Shown one piece after another: positions 13,914 to 22,674 of a stretch of 34,821 nucleotides of DNA. The translations under genes were made by a program, and so were the position numbers. Each line of letters starts with the position of its first letter. Within the stretch, counting starts at the first letter, position 1. A model generated the notes under the pieces. That model had not been told where the DNA came from. It saw nothing but the letters and a program-made list of their open reading frames with translations, and did no database searches. The stretch comes from an uncultured Blautia sp. (GTDB taxonomy: Bacteria > Bacillota > Clostridia > Lachnospirales > Lachnospiraceae): positions 1 through 34,821 of the forward strand of contig CAKROW010000025.1 in the NCBI GenBank assembly GCA_934373235.1, written 5' to 3'.

Positions 13914-14852
13914 ATGACATCTATTAAGGATAAAAAAATCGCAGTGATCGGAATCGGTGGTGTTGGTGGTTATGTGGCAGGGCTGCTTGCAGCTTCTTTT
14001 CCCCATGTGACGATGGTTGCCAGAGGTGCCCGGCAGGAAAGCATCCGCAGGAACGGACTGGTGCTTCACAGCGATTATAAAGGCGAGATCCTGGCAAAAC
14101 CGGAACGGGTAGTTCCTGTGGAGGAAATGGGACTCCAGGATTATATTTTTATCTGTGTAAAAAACTATTCTCTGGAAAAAATCTGTATGCAGATCAGAGA
14201 CTTTGTAACAGATGATACGGTGATCATCCCTGTAATGAACGGTGTGGATCCCGGGGAAAAAATACGCACACTTGTGGGGAAAGGAACGGTTGTGGATTCC
14301 TGTATTTATACTGTGGCTTTTTCCAACGAAGATTATTCCATTACCCAGCAGGACAAATTCACATGGCTTTGTATCGGCATAAAGGATCCGGATGAAAAGC
14401 AGAAGGAGAAAGTCCGGGAAGTTGCGCAGATCCTTAAGGAAGCAGACATCGATTATAAAAATGAGAATGATGTCCAGGTTGAGATCTGGAAAAAATATAT
14501 TCTTAACTGTGCATTTAATGTGCTGACTGCATACTATGACAATACTATCGGGGAACTTCGCAGTGACCCGGAAAAAGCAGCGCAGTATGAAGGGCTTGTA
14601 CGGGAGGCGGCAAGTGTGGGAAGGGCAAAAGGTGTGGCACTGACAGATGCACATGTGGATGAAGTGATCTACAAGTTTCATTATGTCCATGCAGACGATG
14701 CCACCAGCTCTCTTCAGAGAGATTACCGTATCAGGAAAAAAGAGACAGAACTTGAGACTTTCAGCGGATATATTGTGGGTGAGGCAAAGAAGCTGGGAGT
14801 TCAGGTTCCGTTATCAGAGAAGTTTTATCAGGGACTGAAAGAAAAAGCTTAA
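13914..14852 (+). CDS. Ketopantoate reductase family protein (PanE/ApbA-like)
   Basis: A 312-residue NAD(P)H-dependent 2-dehydropantoate 2-reductase-like enzyme. The nucleotide-binding GIGGVGG is at residues 13-19, a V-K-N motif follows in ICVKNYSLEKI, and the C-terminal domain has the IWKKYILNCAFNVLTAYYD segment containing the family lysine and asparagine. PanE makes pantoate for coenzyme A, but many family members act on other keto acids, and no pantothenate genes are adjacent. A GAAAGGCAGG site precedes the ATG. The gene is divergent from the PLP enzyme, with a 160-base gap that should hold both promoters. Confidence 0.85.
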   Translation: MTSIKDKKIAVIGIGGVGGYVAGLLAASFPHVTMVARGARQESIRRNGLVLHSDYKGEILAKPERVVPVEEMGLQDYIFICVKNYSLEKICMQIRDFVTDDTVIIPVMNGVDPGEKIRTLVGKGTVVDSCIYTVAFSNEDYSITQQDKFTWLCIGIKDPDEKQKEKVREVAQILKEADIDYKNENDVQVEIWKKYILNCAFNVLTAYYDNTIGELRSDPEKAAQYEGLVREAASVGRAKGVALTDAHVDEVIYKFHYVHADDATSSLQRDYRIRKKETELETFSGYIVGEAKKLGVQVPLSEKFYQGLKEKA

Positions 14853-14890
14853 CCAAATCAGGGAAATTTTCTGTGAGACTGCGAAAAGCA

Positions 14891-14916
14891 ATAAGCAGTG
14901 AGATGACTCTGCTTAT
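14891..14916 (+). other. Hairpin between panE-like and kinase genes
   Basis: A perfect 8-bp stem ATAAGCAG/CTGCTTAT with a 10-base loop. It has no T run, so it is not a convincing terminator; it may be an mRNA processing or stability hairpin. Confidence 0.4.
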
Positions 14917-14999
14917 ACCAGCAGGATTATCAGCATCTGTCTGATCATGGAGCAAAATCGGAACGTAAATATCTGTTTTATTTATGAAAGGGAAGGGAA

Positions 15000-17300
15000 A
15001 TGGAAAAGACCTATTATCTGCCTGAAGGCACAGTCCTTCAGGGAAAATATTATATTCAGGCTGCCATCGGAGAGGGAGGCTTCGGAATTACATACAGAGC
15101 TTTTGACGGCGTGCTGAAGCGTCAGGTGGCTATCAAGGAGTATTATCCGGCGGTTCTGGTAAACAGAAACTGTACTTACCAGCTCAGCGTGGAGATGACT
15201 TCCAGGGAAAATACTGACATTTATCAGAGCGGAAAGGATAAATTTATAAATGAAGCGGAAAAGCTGGCACTTTTTCACGGAAATCCGCAGATCGTATATG
15301 TGATCGAGTATTTTGAGGCAAACAATACAGCATATATTGTTATGGAGTATCTGGAAGGGGAAACACTTTTGAATATGCTGAAGCGTGTGGGAAGACTGCG
15401 GCTTCCGGATGCGCTGGATCTTCTGGATCCGGTGATGAGCGCGCTTTGTGACATTCACAGGCACGGACTGATCCACAGGGATATCAGTCCGGATAATATT
15501 ATTTTCCGTACAAACGGCCAGCCATGCCTTCTGGATTTCGGAGCGGCCCGTGAATTTGAAAAAAGTGTTCAGGAGAACAGAGGAATGACTGTGATCCTGA
15601 AGCGCAGCTATGCGCCGGAGGAGCAGTACCGTACAAATGGCCAGCAGGGTCCCTGGACGGATGTATATGCCATGGCTGCTGTGATTTACCGCTGCATCAT
15701 GGGAAATCCACCGGCAGAGATCAGTGAGAGGATCTATCAGGGGCCGGAGAAAAAGACACTGGATTTTGGTGGCGAGATAAGTAAACGACAGGAATCAGTC
15801 CTGGCTAAGGGAATGGCGGTTTTTGCAAAGGATCGTTATCAGACTATGGAGGAGTTTCAGAGAGATCTGAGACAGAGCTGTGCCGGGGAGAAAAGAGGGT
15901 TTATTCCCGGACGTGGTGAGGAGGATCTGACAAGGGCTTTTACTTCAGAAAAGCGAAGTGGAGCAACAGGAACTGTCCGCAGTGCAGACATGGAACAGAC
16001 CGGTTCATCAGGTGCAAAGAAATGGATCCCTGTGGCAGGCGGTGTGGCAGCTCTGGCAGCAGTGGCAGTTATCGGTGGTTTTCTGTTCATGAACAGCGGG
16101 AAAGGCGATCCTGCAAAAGAGGAACCAAAAGCAACAGTAGCAGAGGCGGAGAGCAAGGCTGACAGGGAGGATTCTCAGGCTGCCGGAAAGACTGCAAAGA
16201 CAGACAGCACGGAAAGTGATAAGGCTTCCAAAGCTGAAAAGGTTACAGCGGAGAGCACAGAGAATAAGGACACCGAAAATAAGGACACCGAAAAAGCTGC
16301 GGCCACTTCTGAGAAAACCGCATCTGATAAGAAATCAGGGAAGGCAGCTCAGAAAGCGGAAAATCAGACAGAAAGTAAAACAGAGAAGGCCCGGACGGAA
16401 ACAGAGAAAGGTTCAGACGCAGAAACCAGCTCAGGAGTGGAATCCGTATCAGAAAAGGGAACAGCAGAGACAAAATCAGTATCGCAGGAGCAGGGGGCAG
16501 AAATACAGGCAGAAGCAGCAAAAAGTGAAGCTCAGGCAGGTGCTCAGTCAGCACCCACAGAAGCAACGCCAGGTCAGCAGGCTGCAGCATCCCAGTCTGC
16601 CGTGACATCTGCTCAGGTACAGACAGCCCAGCCGGAATATACAACCATGTATGTTGTAAACTGCCACGAGAGCATCACTTTGCGCCCGGAGCCCTCCACT
16701 GGTTCGGGGGAGATCTGTCAGATTCCTTTTGGAGCGGCGGTATCCTACATGGAGACTGCGGAGAATGGTTTTTATAAGATCATTTATAATGGCAGAACCG
16801 GTTACGGACTTGCTGCATATCTTGACAGGGAGCCTCAGAGCAAACCGGCAGAGAGCGGGAATCCGGTACAGGTGGAGAGCGCGCCGGCGGTATCAGTCCA
16901 GACCTTGTACGTTGTGAACTGTAATGAGAGTATCACTCTGCGTACTTCACCCAACACCGGTGCAGGTGAGATCTGCCAGATTCCACTTGGAGCGGCAGTA
17001 AGTTTTCTGGGAGAAGCAGGAAATGGTTTTTATACTATCCAATATAACGGACAGACGGGATATGCCCTGGCTTCCTATCTCAGTGGAGCCGCTGCTGTTT
17101 CAACGTCCAGTACAACCATGCAGGTAGTGAACTGTAACGAGAGCATTACCCTGAGAAAAATACCGGATACGGACGGAGAGGAGATCTGCCAGATACCTCT
17201 GGGAGCTACGGTTACGTTTTTAAGTCAGGCGGAGAATGGCTTTTACATGATCTCCTACAATGGTCAGACAGGCTATTCGCTGGCCGGTTATCTTTCCTGA
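15000..17300 (+). CDS. Membrane Ser/Thr protein kinase with three extracellular SH3 repeats
   Basis: A 766-residue protein. Residues 15-290 are a kinase domain: GEGGFG loop 24-29, K46, catalytic HRD 159-161 (HRDISPDN, with Ser where most Ser/Thr kinases have Lys) and DFG at 179-181. A transmembrane helix spans about 342-364. The outside part has a 180-residue Ala/Glu/Lys/Ser-rich spacer, then three bacterial SH3-like repeats near 548-613, 634-699 and 705-766, each with VVNCxESITLR, EICQIPxGA and YNGxTGY. PrkC-type kinases usually carry PASTA repeats; SH3 repeats may bind peptidoglycan. The M14 peptidase gene starts 10 bases after the stop, suggesting a joint cell-wall role. A GGGAAGGG site precedes the ATG. 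Confidence 0.92.
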   Translation: MEKTYYLPEGTVLQGKYYIQAAIGEGGFGITYRAFDGVLKRQVAIKEYYPAVLVNRNCTYQLSVEMTSRENTDIYQSGKDKFINEAEKLALFHGNPQIVYVIEYFEANNTAYIVMEYLEGETLLNMLKRVGRLRLPDALDLLDPVMSALCDIHRHGLIHRDISPDNIIFRTNGQPCLLDFGAAREFEKSVQENRGMTVILKRSYAPEEQYRTNGQQGPWTDVYAMAAVIYRCIMGNPPAEISERIYQGPEKKTLDFGGEISKRQESVLAKGMAVFAKDRYQTMEEFQRDLRQSCAGEKRGFIPGRGEEDLTRAFTSEKRSGATGTVRSADMEQTGSSGAKKWIPVAGGVAALAAVAVIGGFLFMNSGKGDPAKEEPKATVAEAESKADREDSQAAGKTAKTDSTESDKASKAEKVTAESTENKDTENKDTEKAAATSEKTASDKKSGKAAQKAENQTESKTEKARTETEKGSDAETSSGVESVSEKGTAETKSVSQEQGAEIQAEAAKSEAQAGAQSAPTEATPGQQAAASQSAVTSAQVQTAQPEYTTMYVVNCHESITLRPEPSTGSGEICQIPFGAAVSYMETAENGFYKIIYNGRTGYGLAAYLDREPQSKPAESGNPVQVESAPAVSVQTLYVVNCNESITLRTSPNTGAGEICQIPLGAAVSFLGEAGNGFYTIQYNGQTGYALASYLSGAAAVSTSSTTMQVVNCNESITLRKIPDTDGEEICQIPLGATVTFLSQAENGFYMISYNGQTGYSLAGYLS

Positions 17301-17310
17301 GGAGTGGGAT

Positions 17311-18393
17311 ATGAGAGAAAAAATACAGAAGACGGCAGTTATTTTCAGTATCATATCAATGGTATCAGGAGGCAGTATGTATCAGTGTTATGCAGAGGAT
17401 ATCAGTCTTTATGCAGATCAGAAGCCGGAAAAATATACCTACGAAAATATGCAGAGCGACATCACAGCCCTTCAGGGAAAATATGATCAGTTTTTCAATG
17501 TCCGTTCTTTGGGACAGACAAAGGATGGAAGAGAACTGTATGATCTGATCATAGGAAAAGAAGATGCAGATAAAAAGATCTTTATCAATGCCGGAATACA
17601 CGCAAGGGAGTATATGACATGTGAGCTGGTAATGAAGCAGACGGCTGAATACCTCAGACATGTTTCGGAAAAGGACAGTTATGAGAGTACAGTGGACGGA
17701 CAGGCGGGAGAGGGCGGGATATCCTACGAAAAAATGTGGGAAACCTGCCAGATCCACGTAATGCCCATGGTAAATCCTGACGGTGTTTCCATCAGCCAGT
17801 TCGGTCTTGACGGACTTCTGACGGAAGAGATGCGTACCAAGGTTATCAGTATTGCATCTCTTGACGGGCAGCCTGCATCAGGGGATTATCTGGTAAACTG
17901 GAAATCCAATGGCTGTGGTGTGGATCTTAACAGAAATTTTGATGCATTGTGGGAGTCTTATGCAGATCCGGCAGGTCATCCCTCTTCTGAGAGTTATAAG
18001 GGTTCCTGTCCGGGCAGCGAAAGAGAATCAGCGGCTATGATCGATCTTACCGGCGAACAGGGCTTTGGGAGGACAATAAGCTATCATGCCCAGGGAAGTG
18101 TGATCTACTGGTATTTTGGACAGGAAGGACAGCTTTATGATGACACGAAGGCTTTTGGAGAGCGGATTTCGTCAGTGACGGGATATGTCATGGATGGAAA
18201 CTATCAGGCACTGGACCCTGCAGGATATAAGGACTGGGCTATCAGCAAAATGGGAATTCCGAGCCTCACCATTGAGATTGGAACGGATACTGTTCCACTC
18301 CCTGTAGAACAGTTTGATGATATTTGGAACAAAAACAAGAGCGTATGGGAAGAATGTATTATTGATTATGCAAAATCTGATATTATAAGTTGA
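17311..18393 (+). CDS. Secreted M14-family zinc carboxypeptidase
   Basis: A 360-residue protein with a signal peptide (basic MREKIQK, hydrophobic stretch, likely cleavage near residue 28). Zinc and catalytic residues of M14 are visible: H97-A-R-E100, the substrate-binding DLNRNF (205-210), H259 in ISYHAQG and catalytic E322 in SLTIEIG. Members secreted by Firmicutes often cut gamma-D-glutamyl-diaminopimelate bonds in peptidoglycan; a general carboxypeptidase is the alternative. The start at 17311 is preferred over upstream in-frame ATG codons because GAGGAG (17299-17304) precedes it and the signal peptide then comes first. Cysteines at 26, 104, 146, 202 and 233 could form disulfides. It is translated from the kinase operon. 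Confidence 0.9.
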   Translation: MREKIQKTAVIFSIISMVSGGSMYQCYAEDISLYADQKPEKYTYENMQSDITALQGKYDQFFNVRSLGQTKDGRELYDLIIGKEDADKKIFINAGIHAREYMTCELVMKQTAEYLRHVSEKDSYESTVDGQAGEGGISYEKMWETCQIHVMPMVNPDGVSISQFGLDGLLTEEMRTKVISIASLDGQPASGDYLVNWKSNGCGVDLNRNFDALWESYADPAGHPSSESYKGSCPGSERESAAMIDLTGEQGFGRTISYHAQGSVIYWYFGQEGQLYDDTKAFGERISSVTGYVMDGNYQALDPAGYKDWAISKMGIPSLTIEIGTDTVPLPVEQFDDIWNKNKSVWEECIIDYAKSDIIS

Positions 18394-18475
18394 ATTTATG
18401 CAGGATAAGAGATAAAATAGTTTTGGAAAATAACAGTGTTAAAATGTATATAAAACAGATTTTGACGAACCAGGG

Positions 18476-18525
18476 AGGTCTTGTAGCTGAATAGTGGGTT
18501 GATGCACCATAAACAGGACTTTTTT
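18476..18525 (+). terminator. Hairpin with T run just upstream of the EAL gene
   Basis: A 9-bp stem (18476-18484 with 18513-18521, two G-U pairs) enclosing a second small hairpin, ending in six T (18520-18525). It stops 5 bases before the AGGAGG site of the EAL gene. It may be the terminator of the kinase/M14 operon or an attenuator in the leader of the EAL mRNA. A possible promoter (TTGGAA with TATATA, about 18423-18452) lies upstream, favouring an attenuator. The conserved c-di-GMP riboswitch core was not seen. Confidence 0.55.
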
Positions 18526-18539
18526 GTATCAGGAGGAAC

Positions 18540-20243
18540 ATGAAAACAAATAGTACGAAGTTCATGAACGATGTAAGGGAAGCACTGACAGATACAGAGC
18601 CAGGCACATATTGTATAGCAGCAGTCGATATTGAACATTTCAGATTATTTAATAAGATGTATGGAAGAGAGGCCGGTGACGAACTGATCCGCTATATCCA
18701 GGAGGGACTGGACAGGGAAGCGTCTGAGAACAAAGGTGTTGCAGGATATCTTGGCGGTGATAATTTCGGCATTTTTGTGCCGGATCAGGATGAGCTTCTT
18801 GAACATATCCGTGACATGATCGTTGAGGGAATAAAGAAGTGGAACAATACAGCAGGCTTTTGTCCGCTGGTGGGTGTGTGCTCTGTGGAGGACAGTTCGG
18901 TTCAGCCTGAGATCATCTATGATCATGCCACACTTGCTCTTTCCTGTGCAGTGCACAGACATACAGACGGGATCTGTCGGTATACTCCGGATATGGAATC
19001 CGGTCTTGAGGAAGAAGTGCGGCTTCTTTCAGAGATCCATAATGGGCTTGAAAAAGAAGAATTTATGTTTTATGTACAGCCTCAGTGCAATATCACTACC
19101 GGTAAGATCGTAGGTGGTGAAGCACTTGTGCGCTGGAAGAAAAACAATGGAGAAATGGTTTCTCCGGGAGCTTTTATCCCGGTACTGGAAAAAAACGAAA
19201 TGATCGATCAGCTTGATCGGTATGTATGGAGAAAAGTCTGTGCGTGGATGCGGAGCTGGATAGACGGAGGTCATTCGCCGGTGCCTGTTTCCATCAATGT
19301 ATCCAGGATCGATATTTTTTCCATGGATGTGCCGGGGTATATTCTGGGGCTTCTTGAAGAATATCATATTCCAAAAAACCTTATAAAAATAGAGATTACA
19401 GAGAGTGCTTATACGGAAAATAATGAGAGGATCGCCTATACAGTGACCGCACTTCGCAGCAATGGCCTGATGGTCATGATGGACGATTTTGGATCCGGTT
19501 ACTCATCACTGAACATGCTGAAAAATATTCCGGTAGATGTGTTGAAGCTGGATATGAGATTTATGGATTTCGGAGAAGATGAGGATAAGGGTGTCAATAT
19601 TCTGGAGGCCGTTGTGAATATGGCAAGGGTTCTCCATCTTCCCATTGTGGTTGAGGGTGTGGAGACCAGGAAACAGGAGCATTTTGTAAGAGATCTGGGA
19701 TGCCGTTATACCCAGGGATTCTATTATTATAAGCCACTTCCTGTAGATGAGTTTGAAGAGCTGCTTTCTGACGAAAAGAGGCTGGATCATCACGGACTTA
19801 TTTATAAGCAGGTGGAACCTCTTCATGTAAGGGAATTTATTGACAGTGGCTTCTTTGGAGATACTATGCTGAACAGTATTCTGGGGCCGGCTGCTTTTTA
19901 TGATATGTATGAGGGTCAGATCAATACCATGCGTGTAAATGAGCAGTATTTTTATCTTCTGGGAATTAATCCGGGAGAAGAGGAGGAGTATGATACCCAT
20001 TCATGGGAGCATGTAAGTGAAGACGAGCGGGAGTATATGAAGGAGCTCTTTGAAAAAGCATACAGCAGTGATCACGCAGGGGAAACTGACGGATTCCTGC
20101 ATTTCCGTAAGAGGAACGGAGAAAATATCCTTGTGTATGTGAGGCTTTTTTTCCTGAGAGAGAAGGATGGGCACCGTCAGTTTTACAGCTCGATCATGGA
20201 CGCCACAGCTTTTATGAAGAAACTTCAGGAGACAGCTCATTAG
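18540..20243 (+). CDS. Degenerate GGDEF-EAL protein with C-terminal PAS-like domain
   Basis: A 567-residue soluble protein. Residues 20-150 are a GGDEF-like domain whose signature reads GGDNF (72-76) in place of GGDEF, so diguanylate cyclase activity is unlikely. Residues 158-410 are an EAL domain with EAL intact (E194-L196), EITESAY, DDFGSGYSSLNML, KLD, EGVET and QGFYYYKP, so c-di-GMP phosphodiesterase activity is plausible. Residues 440-560 look like a PAS-type fold (AFYDMYEG, YFYLLGINPGEEEEYD) seen in many Lachnospiraceae regulators. No membrane segment. The ATG at 18540 is only 3 bases from AGGAGG, so a second start at 18564 is possible. Confidence 0.87.
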   Translation: MKTNSTKFMNDVREALTDTEPGTYCIAAVDIEHFRLFNKMYGREAGDELIRYIQEGLDREASENKGVAGYLGGDNFGIFVPDQDELLEHIRDMIVEGIKKWNNTAGFCPLVGVCSVEDSSVQPEIIYDHATLALSCAVHRHTDGICRYTPDMESGLEEEVRLLSEIHNGLEKEEFMFYVQPQCNITTGKIVGGEALVRWKKNNGEMVSPGAFIPVLEKNEMIDQLDRYVWRKVCAWMRSWIDGGHSPVPVSINVSRIDIFSMDVPGYILGLLEEYHIPKNLIKIEITESAYTENNERIAYTVTALRSNGLMVMMDDFGSGYSSLNMLKNIPVDVLKLDMRFMDFGEDEDKGVNILEAVVNMARVLHLPIVVEGVETRKQEHFVRDLGCRYTQGFYYYKPLPVDEFEELLSDEKRLDHHGLIYKQVEPLHVREFIDSGFFGDTMLNSILGPAAFYDMYEGQINTMRVNEQYFYLLGINPGEEEEYDTHSWEHVSEDEREYMKELFEKAYSSDHAGETDGFLHFRKRNGENILVYVRLFFLREKDGHRQFYSSIMDATAFMKKLQETAH

Positions 20244-20264
20244 GGCATGTACCTTTATAAACAG

Positions 20265-20306
20265 AAACGCCGCAGGATCACCTGAAATGATGATCCTGCG
20301 GCGTTT
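20265..20306. terminator. Bidirectional terminator between EAL gene and hppA
   Basis: A perfect 16-bp stem (20265-20280 with 20291-20306) with a 10-base loop; the stem begins AAACGCCGC and ends GCGGCGTTT. It lies between convergent genes. Confidence 0.9.
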
Positions 20307-20335
20307 GTTATATACAGGGTTTACATTTATTCTGT

Positions 20336-22318
20336 TTACAGAAGTCCTCCGATGGATAAGAACAGAGGTGCAAATACAAGTGATACGATAGTCATAAGTT
20401 TGATCAGGATGTTGATGGAAGGTCCTGATGTGTCTTTGAACGGATCACCTACTGTGTCACCAACAACAGCAGCCTTGTGCGCTTCGCTGCCTTTTCCGCC
20501 GTGATGACCTGTCTCAATGTATTTCTTTGCGTTATCCCATGCACCGCCGGCATTGGACATGAAGATGGCCATGAGCACACCTGTTACAAGTGCTCCGGAG
20601 AGAAGTCCGCCAAGTGCCTCAACACCAAGTACAACACCTACGATCACCGGAACTACCACTGCCATGATTCCCGGAAGCATCATCTCGTGGAGAGCTGCTG
20701 TAGTGGAGATGGCAACGCATGATTTGTAATCTGGCTTCTCTGTACCTTTCATGATGCCTGGTTTCTCACGGAACTGGCGTCTTACTTCCTCGATCATCTT
20801 GTAGGCTGCTTTGGATACAGACTCCATTGTAAATGCGGAGAACAGGAATGTAAGCATACCACCGATGAAGATACCGATGATCACACGGTAGTCCAGAAGG
20901 TTGATGGATTTCATATTTACTGCTTCTGCATAGGAAACAAAAAGAGCAAGTGCTGTGAGGGCGGCAGAACCAATGGCAAAGCCTTTACCCATAGCTGCTG
21001 TTGTGTTACCTACGGAGTCAAGCTTGTCTGTGATCTCACGTACAGACTCATCAAGTCCTGACATTTCTGCGATACCACCGGCATTATCTGCGATAGGGCC
21101 ATATGCGTCAACTGCAACAGTGATGCCTGTTGTGGAAAGCATACCTACAGCAGCAAGTGCGATTCCGTATAATCCGTCTACTCTGTAGGAAATGAAGATT
21201 CCAAGGCAGATCAGAAGAAGGGGGAAAGCAGTAGATTTCATACCAACAGCAATACCGCTGATGATAGTTGTTGCTGCACCTGTTTCTGACTGTTCGCCGA
21301 TTCCCTGAACCGGTTTGTAATCTGCGGAGGTGTAGTACTCAGTGATGTTACCGATGATAACACCAACTACCAGACCTGCGATAACCGCAATAGCTGCATT
21401 GAAATCAGAAAAAAGTGTTTTGCTGAGGATCAGTGATGCGATGACAACAAGGATCGCGGAAACATAGCTTCCTCTTGTGAGAGCTTTCTGTGGGTTGGAA
21501 TTCTCATCACCTTTTACAAAGAATGTAGCGATGATGGATGCGATCAGTCCACAGCCTGAGATGGCAAGCGGGAACAGAACGCCTTTTGTAGCTGCTACAG
21601 CAACTCCAAGTGTAAGGGCAGATACAAGAGATCCTACATAGGACTCAAAAAGGTCAGCTCCCATACCGGCAACGTCACCTACGTTATCACCTACATTATC
21701 AGCGATAACTGCCGGGTTTCGGGGATCATCCTCAGGGATTCCGGCCTCAACCTTACCAACAAGGTCAGCGCCTACGTCTGCTGCTTTTGTATAGATACCA
21801 CCGCCTACACGGGCAAAAAGTGCGATGGATGAAGCACCAAGGCTGAATCCTGATAATACATCAACATTTTTTGTAATGATGTAAACAACACTTACACCAA
21901 GTGCGCCAAGACCGGCTACGCACATACCCATAACGGCACCGCCGGAAAATGCTACAGACAGAGCTTTGTTCATTCCGTGCTGTTTGGCTGCACTGGCTGT
22001 TCTTACGTTTGCTTTTGTAGCAACAGTCATACCACAGTATCCTGCGATAGTTGAGAACAGAGCACCGATTACGAAGCATACGGCAGTTACCCAGCTTCCT
22101 ACTCCAAATCCGATCAGTACGAAGAGCACGATCACAAAAATGATCAGAATTTTGTACTCTGCGGTTAAGAAGGCACGGGCACCTTCTGCGATTGCGGCTG
22201 CAATCTCCTTCATTCGTTTAGTTCCTGCGTCCTGCTTGTTTACCTTCATGGCGAGGTAAGCTGCAAATAACAGTGCCAGAACAGCGGCAACGGGAACCAG
22301 ATACATGTAATTTTCCAC
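20336..22318 (-). CDS. hppA: Membrane-bound ion-translocating pyrophosphatase, K+-dependent type
   Basis: A 660-residue polytopic membrane protein with about 16 helices. The PPi-binding signature DVGADLVGKVEAGIPEDD with DNVGDNVGDVAGMGADLFESY follows near residues 180-230. GNTTAAMGKGFAIGSAALT carries Ala where K+-independent enzymes have Lys, so K+ is required. FESYVGS resembles Na+-pumping members more than H+ pumps, but this is not conclusive. It hydrolyses pyrophosphate to pump Na+ or H+ across the cytoplasmic membrane. The start is a GTG (22316-22318) with AGGAGG upstream. The gene stands alone between a terminator and its promoter. Confidence 0.95.
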   Translation of the reverse strand: MENYMYLVPVAAVLALLFAAYLAMKVNKQDAGTKRMKEIAAAIAEGARAFLTAEYKILIIFVIVLFVLIGFGVGSWVTAVCFVIGALFSTIAGYCGMTVATKANVRTASAAKQHGMNKALSVAFSGGAVMGMCVAGLGALGVSVVYIITKNVDVLSGFSLGASSIALFARVGGGIYTKAADVGADLVGKVEAGIPEDDPRNPAVIADNVGDNVGDVAGMGADLFESYVGSLVSALTLGVAVAATKGVLFPLAISGCGLIASIIATFFVKGDENSNPQKALTRGSYVSAILVVIASLILSKTLFSDFNAAIAVIAGLVVGVIIGNITEYYTSADYKPVQGIGEQSETGAATTIISGIAVGMKSTAFPLLLICLGIFISYRVDGLYGIALAAVGMLSTTGITVAVDAYGPIADNAGGIAEMSGLDESVREITDKLDSVGNTTAAMGKGFAIGSAALTALALFVSYAEAVNMKSINLLDYRVIIGIFIGGMLTFLFSAFTMESVSKAAYKMIEEVRRQFREKPGIMKGTEKPDYKSCVAISTTAALHEMMLPGIMAVVVPVIVGVVLGVEALGGLLSGALVTGVLMAIFMSNAGGAWDNAKKYIETGHHGGKGSEAHKAAVVGDTVGDPFKDTSGPSINILIKLMTIVSLVFAPLFLSIGGLL

Positions 22319-22356
22319 TAATTTCTACCTCCTGAATTTATATGTATCGTGTTAAT

Positions 22357-22385
22357 AGTTTAACATATAATAATGTGCATTTCAA
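22357..22385 (-). promoter_or_regulatory. hppA promoter
   Basis: Minus strand TTGAAA (22380-22385), 17-base spacer, TAAACT (22357-22362), followed by AGGAGG and the GTG start. The rest of 22386-22674 is AT-rich and carries no gene; it should also hold the promoter of the HNH gene. Confidence 0.6.
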
Positions 22386-22674
22386 AGGAAAAATTAATTG
22401 TTGTTTATATTTGGAATATAATATAAAGAAAAAATTTATGATTGAAATAAATTCTGTATATTTTATATATATTTTTGCTGTTTTCTCTCAAAACTATACA
22501 GAAAAAGTGGAGATATTTGTGTACCCAAATAACAAATGATATGTAACAATTGAGGTAAAGACATCTGAGGTAACATTTACTTGCATGATTTGGAAAAAAA
22601 TTTTATTATGAGGTTATTGTATATTTGAGAGTGGAGATAAAAGGATTTTTTTCAGATGAGAATAGGGGGTATAT

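Noticed and set aside
13758..14690. 310-residue minus-strand ORF
   Set aside because: Antisense of the well-supported ketopantoate-reductase-like gene; Cys/His-rich composition of a shadow frame.
18421..18540. c-di-GMP riboswitch before the EAL gene
   Set aside because: The conserved core and tetraloop-receptor sequences were not found; only a simple hairpin with T run is visible.
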